A stretch of 6,053 nt of DNA from Candidatus Atribacteria bacterium (GCA_003561145.1 PWXL01000200.1:1-6053); one strand, 5' to 3'. Shown: positions 1 through 6,050, counted from the first letter of the stretch. Notes: generated by a model from the letters alone, not told the origin. Made by a program: numbers and translations.

Positions 1-516
1 CGGTACATTTCTCCAGCCAGGGCGAGAGAGATAGTGCAGGTTCTCCCTCCCCATGTCCTCAAGGTGGGGGTGTTCCGCGACGAAGACAGTACACACCTTG
101 ACAGGTTACGAAGTTGGTGCGGTTTTGACCTTGTACAACTTCATGGAAAGGAAAGTCCGGCATATTGCCGCACACTGGGGAAAGGATTGATTAAGGTTTT
201 TGGAGTCAGGGAGGGGGTGGGTGAAATTCCTTATGGAGATTATTCCGATGTGGTGGATTACTTTTTATTTGATAGCGTGCGGAAAGGAACGACCGGCGGG
301 ACCGGTGTAAGTTTCCCGTGGGAGAGACTTCCTGCACTCGCTACCCTGGGTCGTCCGGTGATCATTGCCGGTGGGTTGAATGAGACAAACATCCAGACAT
401 GCCACAACATGCTTGCACCCTTTGCCTTTGACCTCAACAGCGGTGTGGAGATTTCACCCGGTAACAAGGAGATCGGCAAAGTGGAACGAATCCTGCGCCT
501 CCTTTCTCATGAGTAA
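1..516 (+). CDS. trpF: Phosphoribosylanthranilate isomerase, 5'-truncated by window edge
   Basis: This cytoplasmic (beta/alpha)8-barrel enzyme converts N-(5'-phosphoribosyl)anthranilate to CdRP, the third step from chorismate to tryptophan. The frame is open from base 1. The first residues (RYISPARAREIV) match the conserved Ser-Pro helix that precedes the VGVF strand, so the GTG at 34 is internal and the true start lies before the window. 171 residues are visible against about 205 in the family; the missing N-terminus would carry the catalytic Cys. Visible motifs are VGVF (67-78), VQLHG (about 133-147), the FDS strand with the likely general-acid Asp at codon 271-273, the GGTG phosphate loop (295-306), IIAGGL (361-378) and the C-terminal LNSGVE-SPG-K phosphate-binding segment (about 433-468). 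It ends at TAA 514-516. No trpB follows; the next gene is convergent, so trpF is the last gene of its transcript or stands alone. Family assignment is secure. Confidence 0.95.
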   Translation, partial: RYISPARAREIVQVLPPHVLKVGVFRDEDSTHLDRLRSWCGFDLVQLHGKESPAYCRTLGKGLIKVFGVREGVGEIPYGDYSDVVDYFLFDSVRKGTTGGTGVSFPWERLPALATLGRPVIIAGGLNETNIQTCHNMLAPFAFDLNSGVEISPGNKEIGKVERILRLLSHE

Positions 517-559
517 AAAGTTTTGACATACATTCACGACGCTCACTCCTCACCATTAT

Positions 560-2959
560 TCACATTTGGAACACTATTTGTTCTCCCGGGTGTATTTCGT
601 AAACTTTTCCGTTGAAACCGATCCGGCTTGGGCCATCCGGACAATCAGTGCAGGTAATGATGAGACTGGAGTGTTTCATTTCCAGGTCAAACCACTGGGC
701 ACGATATTGAACCTTCATCCTGAGCCTGTTGATTTCGTCGGGGATACAGGGATTCAGCCAGATGACATTATCGCGAAACTCTATTCCACTGTAGCAGCGC
801 TGAATGAGATCAACCGTACCGGCCATGGCTCCCAGGTGGATTCCTTCATGGGTTGTCCCGCCTTGGATATCTTTCACATCGCTCATCAAGGCATCCATGA
901 AGAATGTCCACGACCGTGGACGGTCAGAGCGTGAGAGCACCCAGGAGTGGACGACATTGCTCAGCGTGGATCCGTTCGATGTCCGATCCAAATAGTATTC
1001 AATGGTACTTGGTATGATTTCCGTATCGAAATCATACCCCATGGAGTGGAATGTTTCCTTCAATTCTTCTGCTGAAAAAAGGTGAAACAGCATTAAAACA
1101 TCTGCCTGTTTGGATGCTTTATAGCGGTTGGGTGTATCCCCTTCGGCTTCCAGGATGCGATCCAAGCGGCTGATATTCTCGTATTTCTTCCGGTACCCGT
1201 CCCAGTCAAATTCTTCCAGGTCTTCGTATCCTTCAAATTGGCTGGGTATTCCATCTGTATGAAAAACAATTTTCATGCGTGAGGCGATATCCCGCCACTG
1301 CTGTATCTCTTCATCACCCAAAGTGATGTTTTCCCTGATTTCCTGCTGGCGTTTTTGGTCAAACAGTGAAAGTGTTTTCAGCGCTGTGTTCAATACCCAC
1401 ACCACCATGACATTGGTATATGTGTTGTTGTTGAGGCCTGGTTCCTCGCTTCCCGGGTTAGCGTCATGGTATTCATCGGGTCCCATAACGCCCAGGATTT
1501 CGTAGCGGTCTATGTCCGGGTTATAGGTGGCCAGAGAGGCGAGACAGCGGGCGATCTCCAAAATAATTTCTGCTCCGTAGTAAGACATGAAACCAAAATC
1601 ATGAGTTGTTTCGAAATACTGCCAGATGTTGTAAACGATGGCAGCATTTACATGACGCTGAAGATGGGTATTGTCCGGAAGCCAGCGTCCTGATTTTGGG
1701 TTGAGGTGCAATTGCTGTGTTTCTTCATGTCCGTTGGAGCCACTTTGCCAGGGGAATAAAGCACCTTTCAATCCTGATGCACGTGCCAAAATTCTTGCCC
1801 GGTAGAGGCGGCGAAAACGGTAGAGAAGCAATGAGCGTACAAGCTCGGGAATGTTCAGGTCAAGGTACGGAAGAATGAACAGCTCATCCCAGAAAATATG
1901 GCCACGGTATGCTTCACCATGCCAGCCACGAGCGGGTACGCCGATATCAAGATCAATAGAATTCAATGATACAGTTTGCAAAAGATGAAAAATGTGCAAC
2001 CGAAGCACCATTTGGGTGAAAGATTGATTGTTTTCCAACTCGATATCGCACCGGCCCCACAAGTGATTCCATGCCTGAAGATGGGAAGGAAGGAGGTCAG
2101 AAAAATCACCCGCCTCTGCAAGATGTTCCAATGCTTCCAGCTGTGGTTCGCAGATCCCGCGGTCCCTTATGGTAAAAAGCGTTATTATTTTTTCGATACG
2201 AACCGGTTGTTTTTCTTGAATCTCGAAGGTGAAATCTTCACTGCTCATCCCTTTTTCTGTTGTGGTATGACGTTCGGGAGTGAAAAGAGCTCCTTCCCGG
2301 AAAAAGCGTGTACGGGCGGCCTGGGCGACCAGTAAACGGCTTTGGTTGGTTTGTACCACGAGCCATATACCTTCTTTATTCAGTGCCCCTTGTTGCAAAG
2401 ATTCAAGGTGTTTGTTGTTGAGCTGCTGGTAACGGACGACACCGGCATTGATGACTGTTCCATCGAGGGCGGAATGAACGTCTATGGTACCTGACCAGTT
2501 TTCTGCCTGGATTTCGGTCACCTGGCCCGCCAGGTGTTTGTGCGCCATGTGAACAAAACGGGTGGTGTGTAATGAAGTCTCCCGTCCTTGTTTGTCACGG
2601 AAAAGAATATGACGCTGGAGCAAACCCTTTTTCAAGTGGAGTTCTTGTGTGTAATGTACAATATCCACCTGGAAAAGATTGAACCAGTCACCGTCATCAA
2701 AACGAAAGGTGAGGGGTAACCAGTTCGGTATATTGACCAGATCCTCGTTTTCCACTGTGCGTCCAGCGATGTTGGTTTTCAGCCGGTTGTAGCCGCCGGC
2801 CAGGTATGTCCCGGGGTAATGGACTTCATTGGCTCCTGATGCGGCCGATGCTCCCCGCGTAGCGAAATAACCGTTTCCCAGCGTGCATAATGCCTCCCGC
2901 AAACCTTCCTGTTCCGGGTCGAAACCTTCATATGAAAAGGTCCACTCAGGATCAGCCAT
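560..2959 (-). CDS. Glycoside hydrolase family 65 protein (trehalose/kojibiose-type phosphorylase or hydrolase), OtsB1 C-terminal type
   Basis: A 799-residue cytoplasmic enzyme with the full GH65 layout: N-terminal beta-sandwich (about 1-270, with PE...LGNGYFATRG at 14-36), linker, (alpha/alpha)6 barrel (about 310-690) and small C-terminal beta domain (about 730-799). Barrel signatures are YRGHIFWDE (351-359), GALFPWQS (399-406), GPDEYH (493-498) with Glu496 as predicted general acid, NNTYTN (511-516), KQAD (617-620), RTSNGSTLS (659-667) and THEGIHLGAMAGT (703-715). Known members cleave alpha-glucosides with inversion; phosphorylases release beta-glucose-1-phosphate. The extra segment after GPDEYH and the C-terminal wording resemble, from memory, the GH65 part of actinobacterial OtsB1. 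The upstream gene supplies a trehalose-6-phosphatase and a beta-PGM-like domain, so trehalose is the favoured but unproven substrate. The ATG at 2959 overlaps the upstream stop by 8 nt and has GAGGAG 8 nt before it. It ends 43 nt from trpF in convergent orientation; no clear terminator hairpin is visible in that gap. No signal peptide. Confidence 0.93.
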   Translation of the reverse strand: MADPEWTFSYEGFDPEQEGLREALCTLGNGYFATRGASAASGANEVHYPGTYLAGGYNRLKTNIAGRTVENEDLVNIPNWLPLTFRFDDGDWFNLFQVDIVHYTQELHLKKGLLQRHILFRDKQGRETSLHTTRFVHMAHKHLAGQVTEIQAENWSGTIDVHSALDGTVINAGVVRYQQLNNKHLESLQQGALNKEGIWLVVQTNQSRLLVAQAARTRFFREGALFTPERHTTTEKGMSSEDFTFEIQEKQPVRIEKIITLFTIRDRGICEPQLEALEHLAEAGDFSDLLPSHLQAWNHLWGRCDIELENNQSFTQMVLRLHIFHLLQTVSLNSIDLDIGVPARGWHGEAYRGHIFWDELFILPYLDLNIPELVRSLLLYRFRRLYRARILARASGLKGALFPWQSGSNGHEETQQLHLNPKSGRWLPDNTHLQRHVNAAIVYNIWQYFETTHDFGFMSYYGAEIILEIARCLASLATYNPDIDRYEILGVMGPDEYHDANPGSEEPGLNNNTYTNVMVVWVLNTALKTLSLFDQKRQQEIRENITLGDEEIQQWRDIASRMKIVFHTDGIPSQFEGYEDLEEFDWDGYRKKYENISRLDRILEAEGDTPNRYKASKQADVLMLFHLFSAEELKETFHSMGYDFDTEIIPSTIEYYLDRTSNGSTLSNVVHSWVLSRSDRPRSWTFFMDALMSDVKDIQGGTTHEGIHLGAMAGTVDLIQRCYSGIEFRDNVIWLNPCIPDEINRLRMKVQYRAQWFDLEMKHSSLIITCTDCPDGPSRIGFNGKVYEIHPGEQIVFQM

Positions 2960-4526
2960 GGCTCTCTCTCCTCACCAGAAATTCATATAATCGTTCAAGT
3001 ATAATCCGGACCTGCTCGGGATCATCAAGGTAAAAAGAGGCGGCTGTTGAACGGGGGGTATCCCATACCACAATCCCAATTCCCTTTCCCCGCAAGACAC
3101 GGAATGCATCTTCATCGGTGACATCATCTCCGATGTACAAGGGTATGGCCCCCGATCCCGCTAGGTTCAGAGATTCCAACAGTGAAAGCAAAGCCCTTCC
3201 CTTGTGCCAATCAATGGCAGGCTGGAGTTCGAAAATCATTTTACCGGTTGCTTTACGCAGGCGGGGAAGCTGTTCGTGGACCTGGTTCACCGCTTCTTCG
3301 ATTTCAGCAAACTTTTCTGGAGCCACCAGTCGAAAGTGAACCGCTATGGCGAATTTTTTTCTTTCCACCAAAACCTTCGGTATAGCGGAGAGGAGTTTCT
3401 TCAGCTGGGTTTCAGCTTCGTCAAGGACAGGAAGAAATTCATCCCCTATGCCATGTTCCACCGAAAAGCCCTCTGGGCCGCTGATATCAAAACCATGGCT
3501 TCCTGCATATATTAATGTATCTATCCCAACAAGTTTTTTGACGTCGGCTACATCCCGGCCACTGATAATTCCCACCGGGCACACTCTGCTGAGCAGGGTA
3601 ACGGTTTCGCGTGTACTCTCGCTGAGAACCGCCTTGTCAGGGGTTTCCACAATAGGCGTGAGGGTACCGTCGTAATCGAGGAAAACGGCGAGGCGGCTGG
3701 AACCGATGTGATCGATTATACTGTGAAAGTTTTCAAGAGCTGAGGTGATTTCTTCCCGGGGAGGAACCCAAACCGCTGCCAGGTCGGGAACCGTAACACA
3801 TGCTCCGTGAGAGAGGAGTGAAAGCGGATCATCTGTACGGTCAACCCCGAGAACAAGCCGAAATCCGCCCGCCCTGCCGGCCTGAACCCCGGATATGGCA
3901 TCTTCCACTACCACTGTACGAGAGGGGTCGACTCCTAACTGGCGTGCAGCTTCCAAAAAAATGTCAGGCGCAGGCTTACCGGGTATGCCGAGCCTGCTTG
4001 AATCCAACCCATCTACCTTTGCGTCAAAAAGCTTGAGGATTCCTGCTTTTTCGAGAACTGGTACACAATTTTTGCTTGAAGATATTATGGCTGTTTTAAA
4101 ACCGCGTTCCCGAAGGCGATGCAGGAGTTCCACCGTTGAAGCATAGACTTCTACTCCTTTTTCCTTCAGGGTTGCGAGAAAAGCCCTATTTTTGCGGTTT
4201 CCCAAGCCATTGATTGTCTCCCGTTCGGGTGGATCATCCCCTCTTCCTTCGGAAAGCGTAATCCCGCGAGATTCCAGGAAACTCCTCACTCCATCCACGC
4301 GTGGCTTTCCATCAACATAGGTGCGGTAATCATGATCTATGTCAAAAGGTTGGAAAGGTGTACCATGTCTGTCGGACCATGCTGAGAGGAACTCATCAAA
4401 CATTTTTTTCCAGGCTTTGGCATGAACTTGGGCGGTTTTCGTGACTACTCCATCCAGATCAAATATTACCGCATCAAAATCATCGGGGGGGAGGGAAAGG
4501 GTAGGTGGGAATGAAGGTGAGTTCAT
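2952..4526 (-). CDS. otsB: Bifunctional HAD protein: beta-phosphoglucomutase-like domain fused to trehalose-6-phosphate phosphatase
   Basis: A 524-residue cytoplasmic protein with two HAD units. Residues about 17-255 resemble beta-phosphoglucomutase: FDLDGVVT with nucleophile Asp23 and acid/base Asp25, cap-helix His35 (equivalent to His20 of the Lactococcus enzyme), motif II Ser149-151, motif III Lys184 in GKPAPD, motif IV Glu208-Asp209. Residues about 274-519 are an OtsB/TPP domain: DYDGTL (Asp284, Asp286), SGR (322-324), GSHG, an ERK...HFR substrate segment (about 388-399), Lys442 and GDDVTDEDAF (466-475). The predicted reactions are beta-glucose-1-phosphate to glucose-6-phosphate, and trehalose-6-phosphate to trehalose. 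All catalytic residues are present in both units. I chose ATG 4526 because GGGAGG lies 5 nt upstream; a TTG at 4559 with AAGGAG 7 nt upstream is a serious alternative and adds 11 residues before any conserved sequence. The gene is first of an overlapping pair with the GH65 gene. No trehalose-6-phosphate synthase (OtsA) is in the window. Confidence 0.93.
   Translation of the reverse strand: MNSPSFPPTLSLPPDDFDAVIFDLDGVVTKTAQVHAKAWKKMFDEFLSAWSDRHGTPFQPFDIDHDYRTYVDGKPRVDGVRSFLESRGITLSEGRGDDPPERETINGLGNRKNRAFLATLKEKGVEVYASTVELLHRLRERGFKTAIISSSKNCVPVLEKAGILKLFDAKVDGLDSSRLGIPGKPAPDIFLEAARQLGVDPSRTVVVEDAISGVQAGRAGGFRLVLGVDRTDDPLSLLSHGACVTVPDLAAVWVPPREEITSALENFHSIIDHIGSSRLAVFLDYDGTLTPIVETPDKAVLSESTRETVTLLSRVCPVGIISGRDVADVKKLVGIDTLIYAGSHGFDISGPEGFSVEHGIGDEFLPVLDEAETQLKKLLSAIPKVLVERKKFAIAVHFRLVAPEKFAEIEEAVNQVHEQLPRLRKATGKMIFELQPAIDWHKGRALLSLLESLNLAGSGAIPLYIGDDVTDEDAFRVLRGKGIGIVVWDTPRSTAASFYLDDPEQVRIILERLYEFLVRRESHG
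2968..2973 (-). promoter_or_regulatory. Ribosome binding site of the GH65 gene
   Basis: GAGGAG ends 8 nt before ATG 2959 and lies inside the last codons of the HAD gene. It shows that the GH65 reading frame has its own initiation signal, so the two proteins are made separately and are not a single ORF broken by a sequencing error. The 8-nt overlap of start and stop suggests translational coupling. Confidence 0.75.
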
Positions 4527-4531
4527 GGGAG

Positions 4532-4537
4532 CCTCCC
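4532..4537 (-). promoter_or_regulatory. otsB: Ribosome binding site supporting ATG 4526 of the HAD gene
   Basis: GGGAGG ends 5 nt before ATG 4526. This favours the ATG start of the HAD protein over the upstream TTG, although the latter also has a well-placed site. Confidence 0.55.
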
Positions 4538-4566
4538 GGTCTGTTTTTCCTTGAACCAATATACCA

Positions 4567-4572
4567 CTCCTT
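4567..4572 (-). promoter_or_regulatory. otsB: Alternative ribosome binding site for TTG 4559 of the HAD gene
   Basis: AAGGAG ends 7 nt before an in-frame TTG at 4559. Its spacing is ideal, so the longer 535-residue form cannot be excluded. Both starts could be used. Confidence 0.4.
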
Positions 4573-4726
4573 GACTGTCATAACGCTTTCGGTGCATGAA
4601 CAAGGAGATCCAACAATTCATTCCAAATCTCACTTCAGTGACTTACCCTCCTGCTGGGAGGATGTGAGTGTACGATGTTACAATAAGCACGTGTGCCTCT
4701 TGTTCTCCCAACTCTGTTTTCCAATC

Positions 4727-4750
4727 GTATGGCATATATAGCCTACATAC
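4727..4750. repeat. Imperfect inverted repeat, possible operator
   Basis: The arms GTATG (4727-4731) and CATAC (4746-4750) flank a near-palindromic core of 13 nt at 4731-4743 (GGC, an AT-only centre, GCC). The right arm has two extra bases between CATAC and GCC. Its place between divergent genes would suit a regulator binding site, but a short AT-rich dyad can arise by chance. Confidence 0.25.
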
Positions 4751-4795
4751 AAGTAAAACCAGACTTTTGTTTCACATTGACCAAATGTTTCCTGG

Positions 4796-5608
4796 ATGAA
4801 TGAATACATTGGAGATATTCTGAATGTGATGTACAATACAAAAATGAATTCACATGCTGAACAGGAGAATATTTTTTTGTATTTTCCTCATTTGAAAACT
4901 GTTTCATGGTTTCACCATTTTATAACCAATCGACGCTATATTGGTGACGTTTCCCGCGTTGAAGGACGAAAACGGTTACTGAAAAAATTGCATATTGAAG
5001 AGAAATATATCCTGCGGTCCCACCAGGTTCACTCAAAGAGAGTACATGCAGTGGAGCAAAGAGATGTTGAGAAAAACTCCTTTCTTGCAGACAGGCCCTC
5101 TCTTGTTGCAGATGCACTGGTAACCAATCTCGAGGCCGTGTATCTTTCGGTCCTGGTGGCTGATTGCGTTCCCTTGCTGGTTATAGACCCATGCAAGCGC
5201 TGTCTTGCGGTTGTACACGCGGGTTGGCGCGGAGTGGTTTCCAAGGTGCATCTATGCGCGGTAGAAGCCTTGCACATACATTATGGATCCAAACCTCAAT
5301 GCTTGATGATAGGAATCGGCCCCCATATACGAAGCTGTTGTTTCGAGGTAGGGGAAGAGGTTGCCGAGCGTTTAGGTCAAGACAATGTAAGACCTTCGTA
5401 TGCTCAGGGATCCGGGAAATGGATGGCTGACTTGAGAAGGGCGGTCCTGCAGGACCTCTTGTCTATCGGGGTATCTGCAAAGAATATAGAAGAAATGGAG
5501 TATTGTACTTCCTGCCGGAGAGAGATCTTTTTCTCCCACCGTGGGGAGGGAGGAAATGCAGGCCGCTTTCTTTTGGCAGCAGGTATGATTGCGAAAAATG
5601 GCCTGTGA
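4796..5608 (+). CDS. pgeF: Peptidoglycan editing factor / YfiH-family (laccase-domain) protein
   Basis: A cytoplasmic protein of the YfiH/YlmD family, once called polyphenol oxidase or laccase-domain. Described members are linked to peptidoglycan precursor quality and purine nucleoside phosphorolysis/deamination. Numbering from ATG 4796 (270 residues): SHQVHS at 75-80 (metal ligand His79), VADCVPLL at 121-128 (Cys124), HAGWRG at 141-146 (His141), IGPHIRSCCFEVG at 174-186, CTSC at 237-240, FFSHR at 245-249 and GR at 256-257. The three expected metal ligands (His, Cys, His) are all present. The start is uncertain. ATG 4796 has no good ribosome site, while TTG 4877 has AGGAG 9 nt upstream and would give 243 residues beginning just before the conserved FPHLKTVSWFHHF segment. 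The loop after ITNRRYIGDVS is shorter than usual. A speD-like gene follows after 31 nt, probably in the same transcript; the usual cell-division neighbours of Bacillota pgeF are not seen. Confidence 0.9.
   Translation: MNEYIGDILNVMYNTKMNSHAEQENIFLYFPHLKTVSWFHHFITNRRYIGDVSRVEGRKRLLKKLHIEEKYILRSHQVHSKRVHAVEQRDVEKNSFLADRPSLVADALVTNLEAVYLSVLVADCVPLLVIDPCKRCLAVVHAGWRGVVSKVHLCAVEALHIHYGSKPQCLMIGIGPHIRSCCFEVGEEVAERLGQDNVRPSYAQGSGKWMADLRRAVLQDLLSIGVSAKNIEEMEYCTSCRREIFFSHRGEGGNAGRFLLAAGMIAKNGL
4809..4837 (+). promoter_or_regulatory. Weak candidate promoter for pgeF-speD
   Basis: TTGGAG (4809-4814) and TACAAT (4832-4837, five of six matches to the -10 consensus) are separated by 17 nt. Transcription would begin near 4844, downstream of the ATG at 4796 but upstream of the AGGAG/TTG pair at 4863-4879. 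It is therefore compatible only with the shorter PgeF start. The -35 match is poor (three of six). Confidence 0.2.
4863..4867 (+). promoter_or_regulatory. pgeF: Ribosome binding site favouring TTG 4877 start of pgeF
   Basis: AGGAG ends 9 nt before the in-frame TTG at 4877. The candidate ATGs at 4796, 4829 and 4844 have no comparable site at normal spacing. If used, the first 27 codons of the longer frame are untranslated leader. Confidence 0.45.
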
Positions 5609-5626
5609 CGAGAGGTAAAAGTTCAT

Positions 5627-5637
5627 GAGGAGGTGAT
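5627..5637 (+). promoter_or_regulatory. speD: Very strong ribosome binding site of speD-like gene
   Basis: GAGGAGGTGAT pairs with nearly the whole anti-Shine-Dalgarno end of 16S rRNA. The AGGAGG core is 6 nt from ATG 5640 and 9 nt from the second ATG at 5643, so either codon could start the protein. Confidence 0.8.
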
Positions 5638-5639
5638 GA

Positions 5640-6050
5640 ATGATGTTTTCTGATGTACTTCCCCGCCACCTGATCATTGAAATAGTTGATTCGCGGAACC
5701 TCAACAATGTGGAATTAATGGAAGAATTCCTGCGTGAAGTGGCTGCGATGCAACAGGGTGCAATTCTGGGGCTTCAAGTACACCGTTTTCAGCCCCATGG
5801 ACTGAGCGCATTGATGATTATGCCTGAATCCCACGTGGCAGTCCATACCTGGCCGGAATATCATTATGCTTCCATAGACATTTTTTTACAGGGGCAAACC
5901 GATGCTGTACAGTCAGTACCTTTGATCGAAAAATATTTCCAGCCCGGGGAAGTGAAGGTGGTCGAGTTGGAGAGAGGAGTGAAAAATGGCGATGGAACTG
6001 TGGTACACCCAGGGGTACATAGGAAACTACCGAATGAGTCTCAAGGTTAA
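5640..6050 (+). CDS. speD: SpeD-like pyruvoyl-dependent decarboxylase (AdoMet decarboxylase family) lacking the catalytic Cys
   Basis: A 136-residue proenzyme of the short bacterial/archaeal S-adenosylmethionine decarboxylase class. True members cleave themselves at Glu-Ser to form a pyruvoyl group and make decarboxylated AdoMet for spermidine synthesis. Visible: RHLIIE (9-14), VHRFQPHGLS (47-56, Ser56 matching Ser55 of the Thermotoga enzyme), PESH (62-65, cleavage expected before Ser64), HTWPEY (69-74, His69 as processing residue), YASIDIF (76-82) and VVELERG (107-113). The length is typical. The oddity is Gln84 (CAG 5889-5891) in DIFLQG, where Thermotoga and Bacillus SpeD have Cys in DxFTCG or DxYTCG. 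This Cys is the proton donor in decarboxylation, so the substrate may not be AdoMet. SpeD homologues that decarboxylate ornithine or arginine are known. The frame is intact on both sides of the seven-T run at 5881-5887, so a frameshift does not explain it. The gene is probably co-transcribed with pgeF; the window ends 3 nt after the stop, so speE cannot be looked for. Confidence 0.9.
   Translation: MMFSDVLPRHLIIEIVDSRNLNNVELMEEFLREVAAMQQGAILGLQVHRFQPHGLSALMIMPESHVAVHTWPEYHYASIDIFLQGQTDAVQSVPLIEKYFQPGEVKVVELERGVKNGDGTVVHPGVHRKLPNESQG

Larger units (their letters stand above)
4560..4795. other. Divergent intergenic region
   Basis: This stretch separates the two divergent operons and should hold promoters for both. 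Open frames crossing it look like chance. I see no riboswitch fold, tRNA or T-box. It contains several short dyads: TCACT-TC-AGTGA at 4630-4641, a 5-bp CCTCC/GGAGG stem with 5-nt loop at 4647-4661 (no T-tract, so not a terminator), and an imperfect dyad at 4727-4750 described separately. No convincing sigma-70 promoter toward the minus-strand genes was found by eye. Confidence 0.5.

Noticed and set aside
517..559. Bidirectional terminator between trpF and the GH65 gene
   Set aside because: There is a T-run on the minus strand (CTTTTTA) but no GC-rich stem before it on either strand.
1976..2335. Long open frame on the plus strand opposite the GH65 gene (119 codons), and similar ones at 566-934 and 1275-1693
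   Set aside because: They lie wholly antisense to a well-supported GH65 gene, have no family-like motifs and no convincing ribosome sites.
2952..2959. Sequencing frameshift splitting a single OtsB1-like gene
   Set aside because: A proper GAGGAG site at 8 nt and an ATG beginning the GH65 domain exactly at its natural N-terminus argue for true separate genes; only raw reads could settle it fully.
3118..3675. Several plus-strand open frames opposite the HAD gene
   Set aside because: They are shadows of the conserved trehalose-phosphatase coding sequence, with no recognisable protein motifs.
4647..4661. CCTCC/GGAGG hairpin as a terminator
   Set aside because: Only 5 bp of stem and no T-run on either side; it also lies upstream, not downstream, of both operons.
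4505..4741. 78-codon plus-strand frame across the divergent intergenic region
   Set aside because: It starts inside the HAD gene on the other strand, lacks a good ribosome site and has no domain-like sequence.
5029..5707. Minus-strand frames opposite pgeF and the start of speD
   Set aside because: They are antisense to conserved pgeF motifs; the composition looks like chance.
5881..5888. Homopolymer error in the T-run explaining the missing Cys in SpeD
   Set aside because: Family-like residues continue in the same frame on both sides (YASIDIF before, VVELERG after), so an indel would have broken the match.
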